A stretch of 64,000 bases of DNA from JAWWOW01 sp033851265 (GTDB taxonomy: Bacteria; Actinomycetota; Actinomycetes; JAWWOW01). The stretch lies in the NCBI GenBank assembly GCA_033851265.1, contig JAWWOW010000006.1, positions 496,001 through 560,000 on the forward strand, read 5' to 3'. The number at the start of each line of letters is the position of its first letter. The first letter of the stretch is position 1. A program made the position numbers and the translations under genes. The notes below the pieces were generated by a model that was not told the origin of the DNA, searched no databases, and was given only the letters and a program-made list of their open reading frames with translations. Below are positions 7,419-16,205 of this stretch, piece after piece.

Positions 7419-9245
7419 GTGACTGAATCCGACCGCGAGAAAGTTCGCGTTCGGGTCCGACTTGGCCGTCGGCGCAAGCATCCGCTGCGTCGCGCGTCGC
7501 TCCTCGGAGCAGCGGTCCTCCTCTTTCTCGTTGCGGTTATTGGAGTGTGGATTGCTATAACCGGCCTCAAGGCACGAAGCGAGCTCAACGCCGCGCGTGC
7601 TGACTTGGCCGCGGCCAAAGCGGCGATTTCGCAGGGCGATGTCGCTCTCGCGAAACAGCGGGTGCTCGCTGCGCAGGGACATACCGGCGCAGGACAACGT
7701 CGCACCAACGACGTCGTATGGCGGGTGAGCGCCAAAGTCCCATTCTTCGGCAATGGGCCAAAAACGGTGCGGGGTATGGCTCAGGCGGCGAACACGCTCG
7801 CCCGGCAGACCCTCCCTGTGGCGCTGGAAGCGGACACCGGCCTTGATCCAGCTGCAGTCCGACCCGCTCCCAATCAGATCAATTTGGCCTTGCTCAGCAA
7901 CGCTCGCGCACCACTGGTGCGAGCGGCGAGCTCAGCGGTTGGTGTACGCCGCGCCGTTGCGCAGCTCCCGCACGTTTCCTACCTCCCGCCGATCGCGCAT
8001 GCGCGCAAAGAGTTCAAGGCGCAGGTCGACGATCTGACCAACCTGCTCAGCGACGTCAGCGTCGGTGCGCAGTTGGCGCCGTCGATGCTGGGGCAGGACA
8101 AGCCGCGGCGCTATTTCCTCGCGTTTCAAACCAATGCTGAGTCGCGTGGCACCGGCGGCTTGGTCGGTGCGTTCGCCGTGGTGACTGCTGCGCGTGGACG
8201 CATCCAAGTCGAAGAAGTGTCCGACGATTCAAAGCTGGTAATCCCTGCTGACTTCCGGTTCGAACCGAGTCGCGGCTACAACCAGGTGTACGGCGAGTTC
8301 TTGACGACGCAGTTCTGGGGCGACACGAACGTGAGCCCAGATTTCCCCGAGGTCGCGAAGATTTGGCTTGCGGTATGGAAACGAACGCACCCGACGCGTC
8401 CCATCGATGGTGCGTTGGCGACGGATCCGATCGCGTTGTCATATGTGTTGAAGGCGATCGGCCCAGTCGCGCTCGCGAGTGGTGAACGGGTCACAGCAGA
8501 GAACGTTGTACGACTACTTGAGGTCGACACCTATGCGCGGTTCGGCAATGACCCGGCGCGGCATGCGTTCCAGACGACCGTTGCGGAGACGGTGTTGCAC
8601 GAAGTGCTGACACGCGGCTCGAGTGCTCGATCGTTGTTGACCGCGTTCACCCAAGCCGTCGATGAGCGACGGCTGCTCGTCTCGAGTGCGAACACGGGCG
8701 AACAAGCACTCTTGTCATCAACCAAACTCGGCGGGTCCGTCACGCAACTGCGCGGTCCTACGGCGTTCCTCGTCGTCAACAACAACGGTGCCAACAAGCT
8801 CGACTACTACCTGCGCCGCTCGTTTGCCTACACGGCCCGCGGCTGCTCGGGAGATTCGCGCAAGAGCAAGGTGCGCATCACGCTGACCAACACGGCTCCC
8901 GCCTCTGGACTGCCGGACATCGTCACGCAAAGTCATCGGCTACCACAGGGTGGCGGCTACCCCACGGGCACGAATCAGCTCAACGTTTTCCTCTACACGA
9001 CCGAGGGTGCGTCGTTCACTGGCGGGACGATAAACGGTCAAAAACTCTTCCTGAGCGCGGATGAGAGTTATGGGCATCGGCTCTACACGCTCAACCTCTT
9101 CATCAAACCGGGTCAGACTCACGAGATCGTCATCAATTTGAGAGAACCAGTGGTCGCAGGTAACGCGGATGTACCGATTCAGCCACTCGTCGTTCCGATG
9201 GATGTAAAGGTCAAAGTGCCCTCTTGTGGCGGGAATGTCGATTAA
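7419..9245 (+). CDS. DUF4012 membrane protein
   Basis: 608 residues from GTG at 7419. A short basic N-terminus precedes one transmembrane helix (about residues 27-48), an extracytoplasmic helical region (ELNAARADLAAAKAAISQGD...) and a large DUF4012 domain. The domain shows YFLAFQTNAESRGTGGLVGAFAVV, DALATDPIALSYVL-type and AVDERRLLVSS...EQALL signatures. DUF4012 proteins are recurrent at the edge of actinobacterial exopolysaccharide loci. No biochemical activity is established; a role in export or attachment of the polymer is inferred from context. It ends just before the next gene, which starts 10 bases on. Confidence 0.8.
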   Translation: MTESDREKVRVRVRLGRRRKHPLRRASLLGAAVLLFLVAVIGVWIAITGLKARSELNAARADLAAAKAAISQGDVALAKQRVLAAQGHTGAGQRRTNDVVWRVSAKVPFFGNGPKTVRGMAQAANTLARQTLPVALEADTGLDPAAVRPAPNQINLALLSNARAPLVRAASSAVGVRRAVAQLPHVSYLPPIAHARKEFKAQVDDLTNLLSDVSVGAQLAPSMLGQDKPRRYFLAFQTNAESRGTGGLVGAFAVVTAARGRIQVEEVSDDSKLVIPADFRFEPSRGYNQVYGEFLTTQFWGDTNVSPDFPEVAKIWLAVWKRTHPTRPIDGALATDPIALSYVLKAIGPVALASGERVTAENVVRLLEVDTYARFGNDPARHAFQTTVAETVLHEVLTRGSSARSLLTAFTQAVDERRLLVSSANTGEQALLSSTKLGGSVTQLRGPTAFLVVNNNGANKLDYYLRRSFAYTARGCSGDSRKSKVRITLTNTAPASGLPDIVTQSHRLPQGGGYPTGTNQLNVFLYTTEGASFTGGTINGQKLFLSADESYGHRLYTLNLFIKPGQTHEIVINLREPVVAGNADVPIQPLVVPMDVKVKVPSCGGNVD

Positions 9246-9255
9246 CGTGACACAC

Positions 9256-9921
9256 ATGGACAGCAGTGCCCCAACTCTGGCCCTCAGCGCGTCGCCTGAC
9301 GTCGTCGTTGCCACTGAAGTACACGATCAGATGGCACGCATGGTTGAGCTGATTTCCGGCCTGCTGAGCGCTTGCCCCGAGCCACATCTCGATGCGGTCT
9401 CAGCCGGCGACCCAAAGGCAGTGACCTTCGCGCGAATCAGAGGATGTGCGGGCGCCTTTGCGCGGGTGGCTGCCGACATCCTCTGTGCCGACGAGCTGCG
9501 GGCCACCGAGCGCAACATGGCCGTGGCCGCGCCCGCGCCGTCCGACCCAGACGCACTGACGCTGCGGGAGACCTGGCGACAGAGTGTCTTGGACCTAGCA
9601 GTGGCGACGCGCAAGACCGCGTCCGTCCTCTTCACGGCAGGTCACGACCCGCGCTTCGCCGACGTTTGCCGTTCAATGCGAGCGCTGCTCGTCATCGCCG
9701 AGGAGGCTGCCGCAGCCCTCGAACAAGCCGAACCGCCAGCACCAGCTGTGTCATCGATACCGGCGCCGGCGCAACGAACCGAACGTCCAAAACCCGTGCA
9801 AAACCGCGCAAAAGACGGCTTCATCGAACGGTCAGTCGTGCCGAAGCCTGTTGTTGAGGAGACGGGTGCGAAAAGACGTCGCCCATGGTTCGGGGCCGAC
9901 ACGAGTTACGAAGAGTTGTGA
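9256..9921 (+). CDS. Uncharacterised helical protein
   Basis: 221 residues from ATG at 9256, ten bases after the DUF4012 stop, so likely co-transcribed with it. The first 150 residues are Ala-rich and helical (VHDQMARMVELISGLL, FARIRGCAGAFARVAADIL, LRETWRQSVLDLAVATRKTA). The rest is a Pro/Lys-rich disordered tail ending FGADTSYEEL. There is no signal peptide or membrane helix, so it is cytoplasmic. Its layout faintly recalls the helical proteins at 47978-48430 and 53244-53750, without convincing residue identity. No function is assigned. Confidence 0.55.
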   Translation: MDSSAPTLALSASPDVVVATEVHDQMARMVELISGLLSACPEPHLDAVSAGDPKAVTFARIRGCAGAFARVAADILCADELRATERNMAVAAPAPSDPDALTLRETWRQSVLDLAVATRKTASVLFTAGHDPRFADVCRSMRALLVIAEEAAAALEQAEPPAPAVSSIPAPAQRTERPKPVQNRAKDGFIERSVVPKPVVEETGAKRRRPWFGADTSYEEL

Positions 9922-10101
9922 AGTGGGCGAATTCCCGAGTATGAAATCGCGATCAGTAACCGTCGGGCGGTTCACGCGTTGTATAGGCGGGCGTAGTCCT
10001 GGGGGAACTCCAACGTCCGTAGCGGTTGGGAACGAAGCCGCTCTATCTTTGGCCGGCGCAGGCTTGGTAACGCCTTTCGCCGCCCCAGCGAGGTAGATGG
10101 C

Positions 10102-11979
10102 GTGCCGCGCGACTACGACGGAGAGTCCAGCAATGGGGCGGGCATGACTGGTGAATGGCGCGTTGGCGTCTTCCTCGACCGACGCCGCACTGCTATTCAG
10201 ATGGCTGCGGACGGGTTCGTCTGGTTCGTTGCACTCTTCAGTGCTGAGCTGCTGCGTTACGACTTCAACCTGACGCGAGTGCAGTACCGCGGCTTACTGC
10301 TGCTGGGCAGCGTTGCCATTGTCGTGCAATGGATCTGCGGATTCGGCTTTCACCTCTACCGCGGTCGTTACCGCTTCGGCAGCTTCGAGGAAGTCGAAGG
10401 AGTTTTGTTCTCCGCCGTCTTGACCACGTGGGCAATCTTCCTGGTGGACCTGCTAATCAGCCCGCGCTGGTTGCCCGTCAGCGTCCCCGTCGCCGGCGGG
10501 ATTTTTGCGCTCGTCCTCATGGTTGGCCTGCGCTACGCGTGGCGCCTTGTATTGGAACGGCGCGACCGTTCGCTAGCGACACGGTCAGAGCGAGTGCTCA
10601 TCTTTGGTGCGGGTGAAGGTGGCGTGCAGGCGCTCAACGCGATGCAGCAAGACCGCTTCCGCACCTACCTTCCCGTAGGCCTTCTCGATGACGACCCGCG
10701 CAAGCGCAACATCCGCATCAAGAATGTGCGGTACGTCGGCGGCCGCAACAGCCTGGCTGCGGCGGCGACACGTCTCGACGCGACGGCGGTGCTCATTGCC
10801 ATTCCCAGCGCTGACGCCACGCTGCTTCGCGAGCTCACGCAACTTGCTGACGATTCGGGACTCAAGGTCAAGGTATTGCCGCCGGTCGCGGAGCTCCTCG
10901 ACGACCATGTCGGACTGGGTGACATCCGTGACCTCGACCTCGTCGACCTCCTCGGTCGTCGCCAGATCGAGACCGACATCGACGCAATCGCCCACTACCT
11001 GACTGGCAAGCGCGTCTTGGTCACCGGTGCTGGTGGCTCGATCGGGTCGGAGCTCTGCCTACAGATCTCGCGCTATGGCCCGGCCGAGCTCATCATGCTC
11101 GACCGCGACGAATCCGCATTGCACGCCGTACAGCTGTCGATCAGCGGTCGGGCGTTGCTCGACGACGCGAGCACCGTGCTTGCCGACATTCGTGACGTCG
11201 ACCACATCAACAGGATCTTCTCCACACGCCGGCCACAGGTCGTCTTCCACGCCGCAGCCCTCAAGCACCTTCCGCTGCTCGAGCAATACCCGGGTGAAGC
11301 GGTGAAGAGCAATGTCTGGGGAACGCTGACTCTGCTGCGCGTAGCGCAGGAACACAATGTTGAGCGGTTCGTCAACGTGTCTACTGACAAGGCGGCCAAG
11401 CCGCAGAGTGTGCTCGGTTATTCGAAGTGTCTCGCTGAGCGATTGACGGCACATGTATCCCAGGAGGCTGACGGCACGTTCCTGTCCGTGCGTTTCGGCA
11501 ACGTGCTGGGCAGCCGTGGATCTGTCCTCACCGCCTTTGCCGCGCAGATCGCCGCTGGTGGACCGGTCACGGTGACGCACCCTGACGTCACGCGCTTCTT
11601 CATGACCGTGCAGGAAGCCGTCCACCTGCTCATCCAGGCAGCCGCGATCGGCGGTCCCGGCGAGGTGCTTGTCCTTGACATGGGCGAACCGGTTCGCATC
11701 GACGAGGTCGCTCATCGGCTGACCGCGCAGGCACCGCGACGAATTTCGATCGTCTACACCGGACTTCGACCCGGCGAGAAGATGCACGAAGACCTCTTCG
11801 GTGACGGCGAGATCGATGTCCGGCCGATCCACCCACTGATCAGTCACGTCGAGGTCCCCTCGATGGATCCGACGGACGCACTCGCCATCGATGCGTGGGT
11901 TGGCCCCGACCGGGTGCGTGAGATCCTTCGGGAGTACGTCCAGGTGGGCGTCGACGCAGACGCACGCATGTCGAACTGA
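10102..11979 (+). CDS. Membrane-bound nucleoside-diphosphate-sugar 4,6-dehydratase (CapD/FlaA1/EpsC type)
   Basis: 625 residues from GTG at 10102 (GAGGTAG eight bases upstream; ATG at 10144 is an alternative). Four N-terminal transmembrane helices (about residues 33-145) are followed by a first Rossmann unit (VLIFGAGEGG, 165-174) and a second, catalytic one (VLVTGAGGSIGSE, 305-317). STDK is at 427-430. Long relatives such as WbpM convert UDP-GlcNAc to the 4-keto-6-deoxy sugar, the first step to bacillosamine or QuiNAc. The usual Tyr/Met of the Y/M-x3-K motif is Leu438 here (LGYSK, K442). The 4-aminotransferase it would feed is probably 16197-17327. Confidence 0.88.
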   Translation: MPRDYDGESSNGAGMTGEWRVGVFLDRRRTAIQMAADGFVWFVALFSAELLRYDFNLTRVQYRGLLLLGSVAIVVQWICGFGFHLYRGRYRFGSFEEVEGVLFSAVLTTWAIFLVDLLISPRWLPVSVPVAGGIFALVLMVGLRYAWRLVLERRDRSLATRSERVLIFGAGEGGVQALNAMQQDRFRTYLPVGLLDDDPRKRNIRIKNVRYVGGRNSLAAAATRLDATAVLIAIPSADATLLRELTQLADDSGLKVKVLPPVAELLDDHVGLGDIRDLDLVDLLGRRQIETDIDAIAHYLTGKRVLVTGAGGSIGSELCLQISRYGPAELIMLDRDESALHAVQLSISGRALLDDASTVLADIRDVDHINRIFSTRRPQVVFHAAALKHLPLLEQYPGEAVKSNVWGTLTLLRVAQEHNVERFVNVSTDKAAKPQSVLGYSKCLAERLTAHVSQEADGTFLSVRFGNVLGSRGSVLTAFAAQIAAGGPVTVTHPDVTRFFMTVQEAVHLLIQAAAIGGPGEVLVLDMGEPVRIDEVAHRLTAQAPRRISIVYTGLRPGEKMHEDLFGDGEIDVRPIHPLISHVEVPSMDPTDALAIDAWVGPDRVREILREYVQVGVDADARMSN

Positions 11980-11995
11980 GGACGGTCTTTCGCTC

Positions 11996-14044
11996 GTGCT
12001 CTATCCCGCCTCGCGGCGGCTTTCTGGGCTTGTCGGTGATGTCCGTGCCCTCGGCGGCTCCGCGCCGCTCCGGGCGGCCTATGAAGCGTCCAAACGAACT
12101 GGCGGCCATCGGTTGGTCTTTGGCAGCCTCAGCCGGCGACCGATTCCCGCAGACGCTGTTCTTCGCCCCCTAGCCGCCTTCAGTAGTCCCCAGGCCTTAC
12201 CGCATGCAGCAATGACACGAACGCTTCGAGAAGCTGACGACATCGTCGCTGGACGCGTCCGCATCTTCGGCAAGATTCTGAACCTCGGTGACGTCCCGGT
12301 CTGGCACCGTGCACCTGACACTGGCGGCGCGTGGCCGCGCGATCCCTGGTGGACCATCGATCTGCGTTCCGAGGATCGCATCGCTGACGTGAAGTGGACC
12401 TGGGAGATCGGTCGGCACCGACACCTGGTGGTCTTGGCCCGCGCTGCAGCGTGCGGTGACGCAGGAGTCTACTTGCCCGCGTTGGAGCGCCAACTTGAAG
12501 GCTGGTTTGCAACCAACGCCCCCGAGCAGGGGGTGCACTGGTACTCCAACCTCGAATTGGCCTTGCGCACCATCGCGTGGTTGCAAGTCCACGCCATTGT
12601 TGGTGACCAGCTGAGTCCCACCGTGAGGGAAGGCCTTCGACACTACCTGTGGCACACCGGTCGGCACCTCGTCGCCGATCTCCCCTACACAGCGACCAGC
12701 ATGCGCAACAACCACTTGCTCGGCGATGCGCTCGGGTTGATGGTGCTCGGGGTAGCGTTTGGTCGCGTCGGGCCATCGCAACGATGGTGGACGCTGGGAC
12801 AGCGATTGTTCCGATCGCAGCTTCGACGACACATGCGACCCGACGGTTCGATGGTCGAAGACTCACTGAGCTACCACCGCTTTGTTCTTGAAATGTTGAT
12901 CGTGCGCGCGTTGATCGGGGACACCGACGCCGAGGAACGCACGGCGTTGGTGAACGCAGCTCAGTTCCTTTGCCGGTACGGCGTTCTCGAGGGGCCGGTG
13001 CCGCAACACGGTGACTGGGATGAGGGTCGTGTCATCGCATCGTCCGGCGACCCGCTAGACAGTGCTGGAAGTGTGGCCCTCGCCCTCGCGATCGCTGGGA
13101 GTGGTGCATCGTCCGAATGGCGAAACTCCTACGACGAGTGCGCCTGGTATGCGGCCCCAGGAGAACCGGTTGCTCCCGAGCCCGGGGAGCGAAACGGGTG
13201 GGACGTCGGAGCGCACATTGGCCGAGTGCAAAGCCACCAGCTCGTCGCGTGGCTGAAGATGGGCAGTTCGTCCTCACACGGCCATGCGGATCTTGGACAC
13301 GTCTCTGTGCGCGCCGGGCGACAATGGCTGCTCATCGACTCCGGCACAGGCAACTACAACGCGGACATCGACGAACGCAACTACTTCCGAGGCGGTAGCG
13401 CCCACAACGTCCTGCGTTCAGCGACTCGGGACCAACTGGTGCCGCACCGTGCATTCCGCTGGCAGAACACCGCCGACGGTGTCCTCGGCGTGCCCATCAC
13501 GATCGGGGACACCGTAATCATGTGGGGCGTGCACGATGCCTATCGGGATCTGACGACTGGCGCAGGACGCGTCGCGAGGGCGGTGCTCGTCAATCCAGCC
13601 GGCGTCGTAGTCGTGGACTGGCCGGAGGCGCGCATGCCGACGTGGAACCTCGCGTTGACATTTGGCCCCGGGCTGGACGTAGAGCAGTCGCCGCAAGGTG
13701 CCTCCTTCACAGTTACTGGAGAAGGTGTCCGTCTAGCGGTGGTTCCTGCGGGCAGCAGCGATGTTGTGCGTGGAGTATCGGAGCCGCGTGCGGGGTGGTG
13801 GAGCGAAACCTACGGTTCAGTCGCTCCGGTTGATAGCGTCCTGATGCGCGGGAATGACAGCGACCACGTCTGTTGGGCGTTGTCATTGGCTGAGCCCGCG
13901 AAGGTAGTGAGCAACGGCGATCGTGTGCAGGTCGACGGCATCGATCTGGAGATCCGGTGGGACAGCGAAGGCGCAGAGTTGGTCGTGCAAGGAGTCGAGC
14001 CGCACAGTTCGCGGCTCACGCTCAAGAGCGGGCGGCGTCGTTGA
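11996..14044 (+). CDS. Heparinase II/III family protein
   Basis: About 682 residues from GTG at 11996, 16 bases after the dehydratase stop; the start is not firmly fixed. The N-terminal half is an alpha/alpha-toroid (WFATNAPEQGVHWYSNLELALRTIAWL, MRNNHLLGDALGL, PDGSMVEDSLSYHRFVLEML). The C-terminal half has the heparinase II/III beta domain with SSSSHGHADLGHVSVRAGRQ then LLIDSGTGNYN, near residue 425. Family members cleave uronate-containing polysaccharides by beta-elimination. Many copies in actinobacterial capsule loci lack a signal peptide, as here. A role in trimming or modifying the polymer is inferred. It is followed by the bi-domain oxidoreductase, its usual partner. Confidence 0.82.
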   Translation: MLYPASRRLSGLVGDVRALGGSAPLRAAYEASKRTGGHRLVFGSLSRRPIPADAVLRPLAAFSSPQALPHAAMTRTLREADDIVAGRVRIFGKILNLGDVPVWHRAPDTGGAWPRDPWWTIDLRSEDRIADVKWTWEIGRHRHLVVLARAAACGDAGVYLPALERQLEGWFATNAPEQGVHWYSNLELALRTIAWLQVHAIVGDQLSPTVREGLRHYLWHTGRHLVADLPYTATSMRNNHLLGDALGLMVLGVAFGRVGPSQRWWTLGQRLFRSQLRRHMRPDGSMVEDSLSYHRFVLEMLIVRALIGDTDAEERTALVNAAQFLCRYGVLEGPVPQHGDWDEGRVIASSGDPLDSAGSVALALAIAGSGASSEWRNSYDECAWYAAPGEPVAPEPGERNGWDVGAHIGRVQSHQLVAWLKMGSSSSHGHADLGHVSVRAGRQWLLIDSGTGNYNADIDERNYFRGGSAHNVLRSATRDQLVPHRAFRWQNTADGVLGVPITIGDTVIMWGVHDAYRDLTTGAGRVARAVLVNPAGVVVVDWPEARMPTWNLALTFGPGLDVEQSPQGASFTVTGEGVRLAVVPAGSSDVVRGVSEPRAGWWSETYGSVAPVDSVLMRGNDSDHVCWALSLAEPAKVVSNGDRVQVDGIDLEIRWDSEGAELVVQGVEPHSSRLTLKSGRRR

Positions 14045-14072
14045 AACACACCTCTGTCGCAGTGACTCAAGC

Positions 14073-16205
14073 ATGAAACAGGTCGTCCAGGCGGTCTCCG
14101 GTGGCGGAGAGCTTCGTGTCGTCGATGTACCGCGACCGTTCCCTGGCCCAACCGAAGTTCTCGTAAAGACCACCCGCAGCGTTCTCTCGCCCGGTACCGA
14201 ACGCGCCGTGCGCTCGTTGGCGAGTTCCAGCCTGTTGCAGAAGGCGCGCGCACGTCCGGATCTCGTTCGACAGGTGATGGCGAAAGCTCGGGCCGAAGGT
14301 CTCGCGACGACGATGCGCGCTGTTCGTGCACGCCTCGACGAAGAGATGCCCTTGGGGTACTGCGGAATGGGCACCGTCGCAGCTCTAGGGGAAGCGGCGC
14401 CCGGACTCGCTATTGGACAGCGCGTCGTTACCGCGTCCGCAGGTCACGCCGAATACCAGGTGGTCCCCGCACACCTCGCCGTACCCGTGCCAGATGAGGT
14501 CGATGACGCTGAAGCGGCCTTCGCCACTATCGCGGCCATTGCCTTGCATGGATTCCGGCTCGCAGAAGTAGGCCCAGGCGGACGTGTCGTGGTGATCGGA
14601 CTGGGACTCGTCGGACAATTGGCAATGCGCCTCGCCCAGGCTTCCGGCTGTGAGGTTGCGGGCATCGACCTCAAACCCGACGCGGTGGCACTTGCGGCTG
14701 CCAATGGCGGACTAGGTCTGGTCGAGTCTGGAGCTGACACCACCGAGGCTGTACGCCAATGGACCGGCGGACACGGGGCCGACGCCGTCCTATTGACTGC
14801 CGCAACGTCATCGTCCGAGCCGGTACGCCGCGCGGCCGCGCTTGCCCGTGATCGCGCGATCGTGGTCGTTGTCGGCGACGTTGGTCTCGACATGCAGCGC
14901 ACGCCGTATTACGAGAAGGAGTTGAACCTCCGCTTCGCGCGGTCCTATGGACCGGGGCGGTATGAGCGAACCTACGAAGACTGGGGTGTCGACTACCCGA
15001 TCGGCGCAGTCCGGTGGACTGAGGGACGCAACCTTGAGGCGTATCTCAGTCTGCTGCGCAGTGGGCGGCTGAGCACGGCCGATCTCATCACGCACGAGTT
15101 CCCGTTCGAGAGGGTTCTCGACGCGTATGAGGTCGTGGAGCAAGGTGAGGACGCTCTTGGGGTCCACCTCATCTACCAGCAGTCCGACGAGGCGTCCGCC
15201 ACGGTGGTGGACATTGCTCCTCGCAAGCGATCGGGTGACGGCGTCGGACTCATCGGCGCGGGGTCTTATGCGCGGGCGACGCTCGTCCCTGCCATCGGTG
15301 AGGCCGGTTGGCAGGACCTTGCTGTGGTCGCCTCAGAGGGTGGCCTGTCGGCTCGCCTGTTGGCAGAGCGAGGAGGCTTCGCGCGAGCTGCATCATCCGC
15401 AGACGACGTATTCACTGACGACTCTGTAAACGTCGTCTTCATCGCGACGCGGCACGACTCTCACGCTGCGCTGACGCTGCGCGCGCTCCAAGCCGGCAAG
15501 CATGTGTTCTGCGAGAAGCCGCTGGCGATCACAGAGGATGAGCTGAACGCAGTCATCGATGCGTGGCGGTCCTCTCCCGGACAGCTAGCAGTCGGTTTCA
15601 ACCGACGATGGTCCCCAGCGGTAAAGGCGGTGCGCGAGCACTTCACGAGCGGCAGCGGCCCACTATTGATGACCTACCGAGTTGCGGCCGGTCGCCTCGA
15701 CGCGAGCCACTGGTATCACGACCGACGCCAAGGGGGGCGTCTATTGGGCGAGGTCTGCCACTTCATCGACACCTGCAACGCGATTGCGGAGGCCGACGTT
15801 ACGTCGGTGATAGCGATTGGTGCTGGCGGACTGGAGGCTCTGTTGCAGGAGGACTTGTCTCTCCTCATCCGTTACGCGGACGGCTCGCAGGCAGCGATCG
15901 TGTACGCCACCGGAGCGAGCCCGGGCACACCCAAGGAGCGCCTCGAGGTTCTCGGTCGCGACCGCACGGCCGTTATTGACGACTTCCGGCGTACGACGCT
16001 CGACGGCAAGACCACAAAGGGAGACGGGCAGGACAAGGGTCACGTCGAATTGTTGCGTCAATTCAAAGCTGCAACAGAGCGAACCGAATTGGCGGCCGCG
16101 CTTACCGTCCCGGCGCTCGAGACCAGTGCTGTCGCGCTCGCGGCCGCGGAGTCCTTGCTGACCGGTAATGCCGTTCGACCGGTGCCTGTCCCCGGTTCAC
16201 GCTGA
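14073..16205 (+). CDS. Bi-domain oxidoreductase (zinc-type dehydrogenase plus Gfo/Idh/MocA)
   Basis: 710 residues from ATG at 14073. The N-terminal 370 residues are a medium-chain dehydrogenase (SVLSPGTERAV, LGYCGMGTV, nucleotide loop VIGLGLVGQLA near 174). From about residue 388 a Gfo/Idh/MocA dehydrogenase follows (GLIGAGSYARATLV, then VFCEKPLAI near 478, FNRRWSPAV, GEVCHFIDTCNAI). Structural zinc cysteines of classical alcohol dehydrogenases are not obvious. The fusion is a known type that travels with heparinase II/III genes in capsule loci. The substrate is probably a sugar or sugar nucleotide, not established. It overlaps the opposing aminotransferase gene by nine bases. Confidence 0.85.
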   Translation: MKQVVQAVSGGGELRVVDVPRPFPGPTEVLVKTTRSVLSPGTERAVRSLASSSLLQKARARPDLVRQVMAKARAEGLATTMRAVRARLDEEMPLGYCGMGTVAALGEAAPGLAIGQRVVTASAGHAEYQVVPAHLAVPVPDEVDDAEAAFATIAAIALHGFRLAEVGPGGRVVVIGLGLVGQLAMRLAQASGCEVAGIDLKPDAVALAAANGGLGLVESGADTTEAVRQWTGGHGADAVLLTAATSSSEPVRRAAALARDRAIVVVVGDVGLDMQRTPYYEKELNLRFARSYGPGRYERTYEDWGVDYPIGAVRWTEGRNLEAYLSLLRSGRLSTADLITHEFPFERVLDAYEVVEQGEDALGVHLIYQQSDEASATVVDIAPRKRSGDGVGLIGAGSYARATLVPAIGEAGWQDLAVVASEGGLSARLLAERGGFARAASSADDVFTDDSVNVVFIATRHDSHAALTLRALQAGKHVFCEKPLAITEDELNAVIDAWRSSPGQLAVGFNRRWSPAVKAVREHFTSGSGPLLMTYRVAAGRLDASHWYHDRRQGGRLLGEVCHFIDTCNAIAEADVTSVIAIGAGGLEALLQEDLSLLIRYADGSQAAIVYATGASPGTPKERLEVLGRDRTAVIDDFRRTTLDGKTTKGDGQDKGHVELLRQFKAATERTELAAALTVPALETSAVALAAAESLLTGNAVRPVPVPGSR

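Noticed and set aside
9256..9921. Third member of the paralogue A/B helical family
   Set aside because: Similar length and helix order, but the FATTMC and AWR blocks are not present, so homology is unproven.
9922..10101. c-di-AMP or c-di-GMP riboswitch before the dehydratase gene
   Set aside because: Only two short stems; none of the conserved loops of those riboswitches were found by eye.
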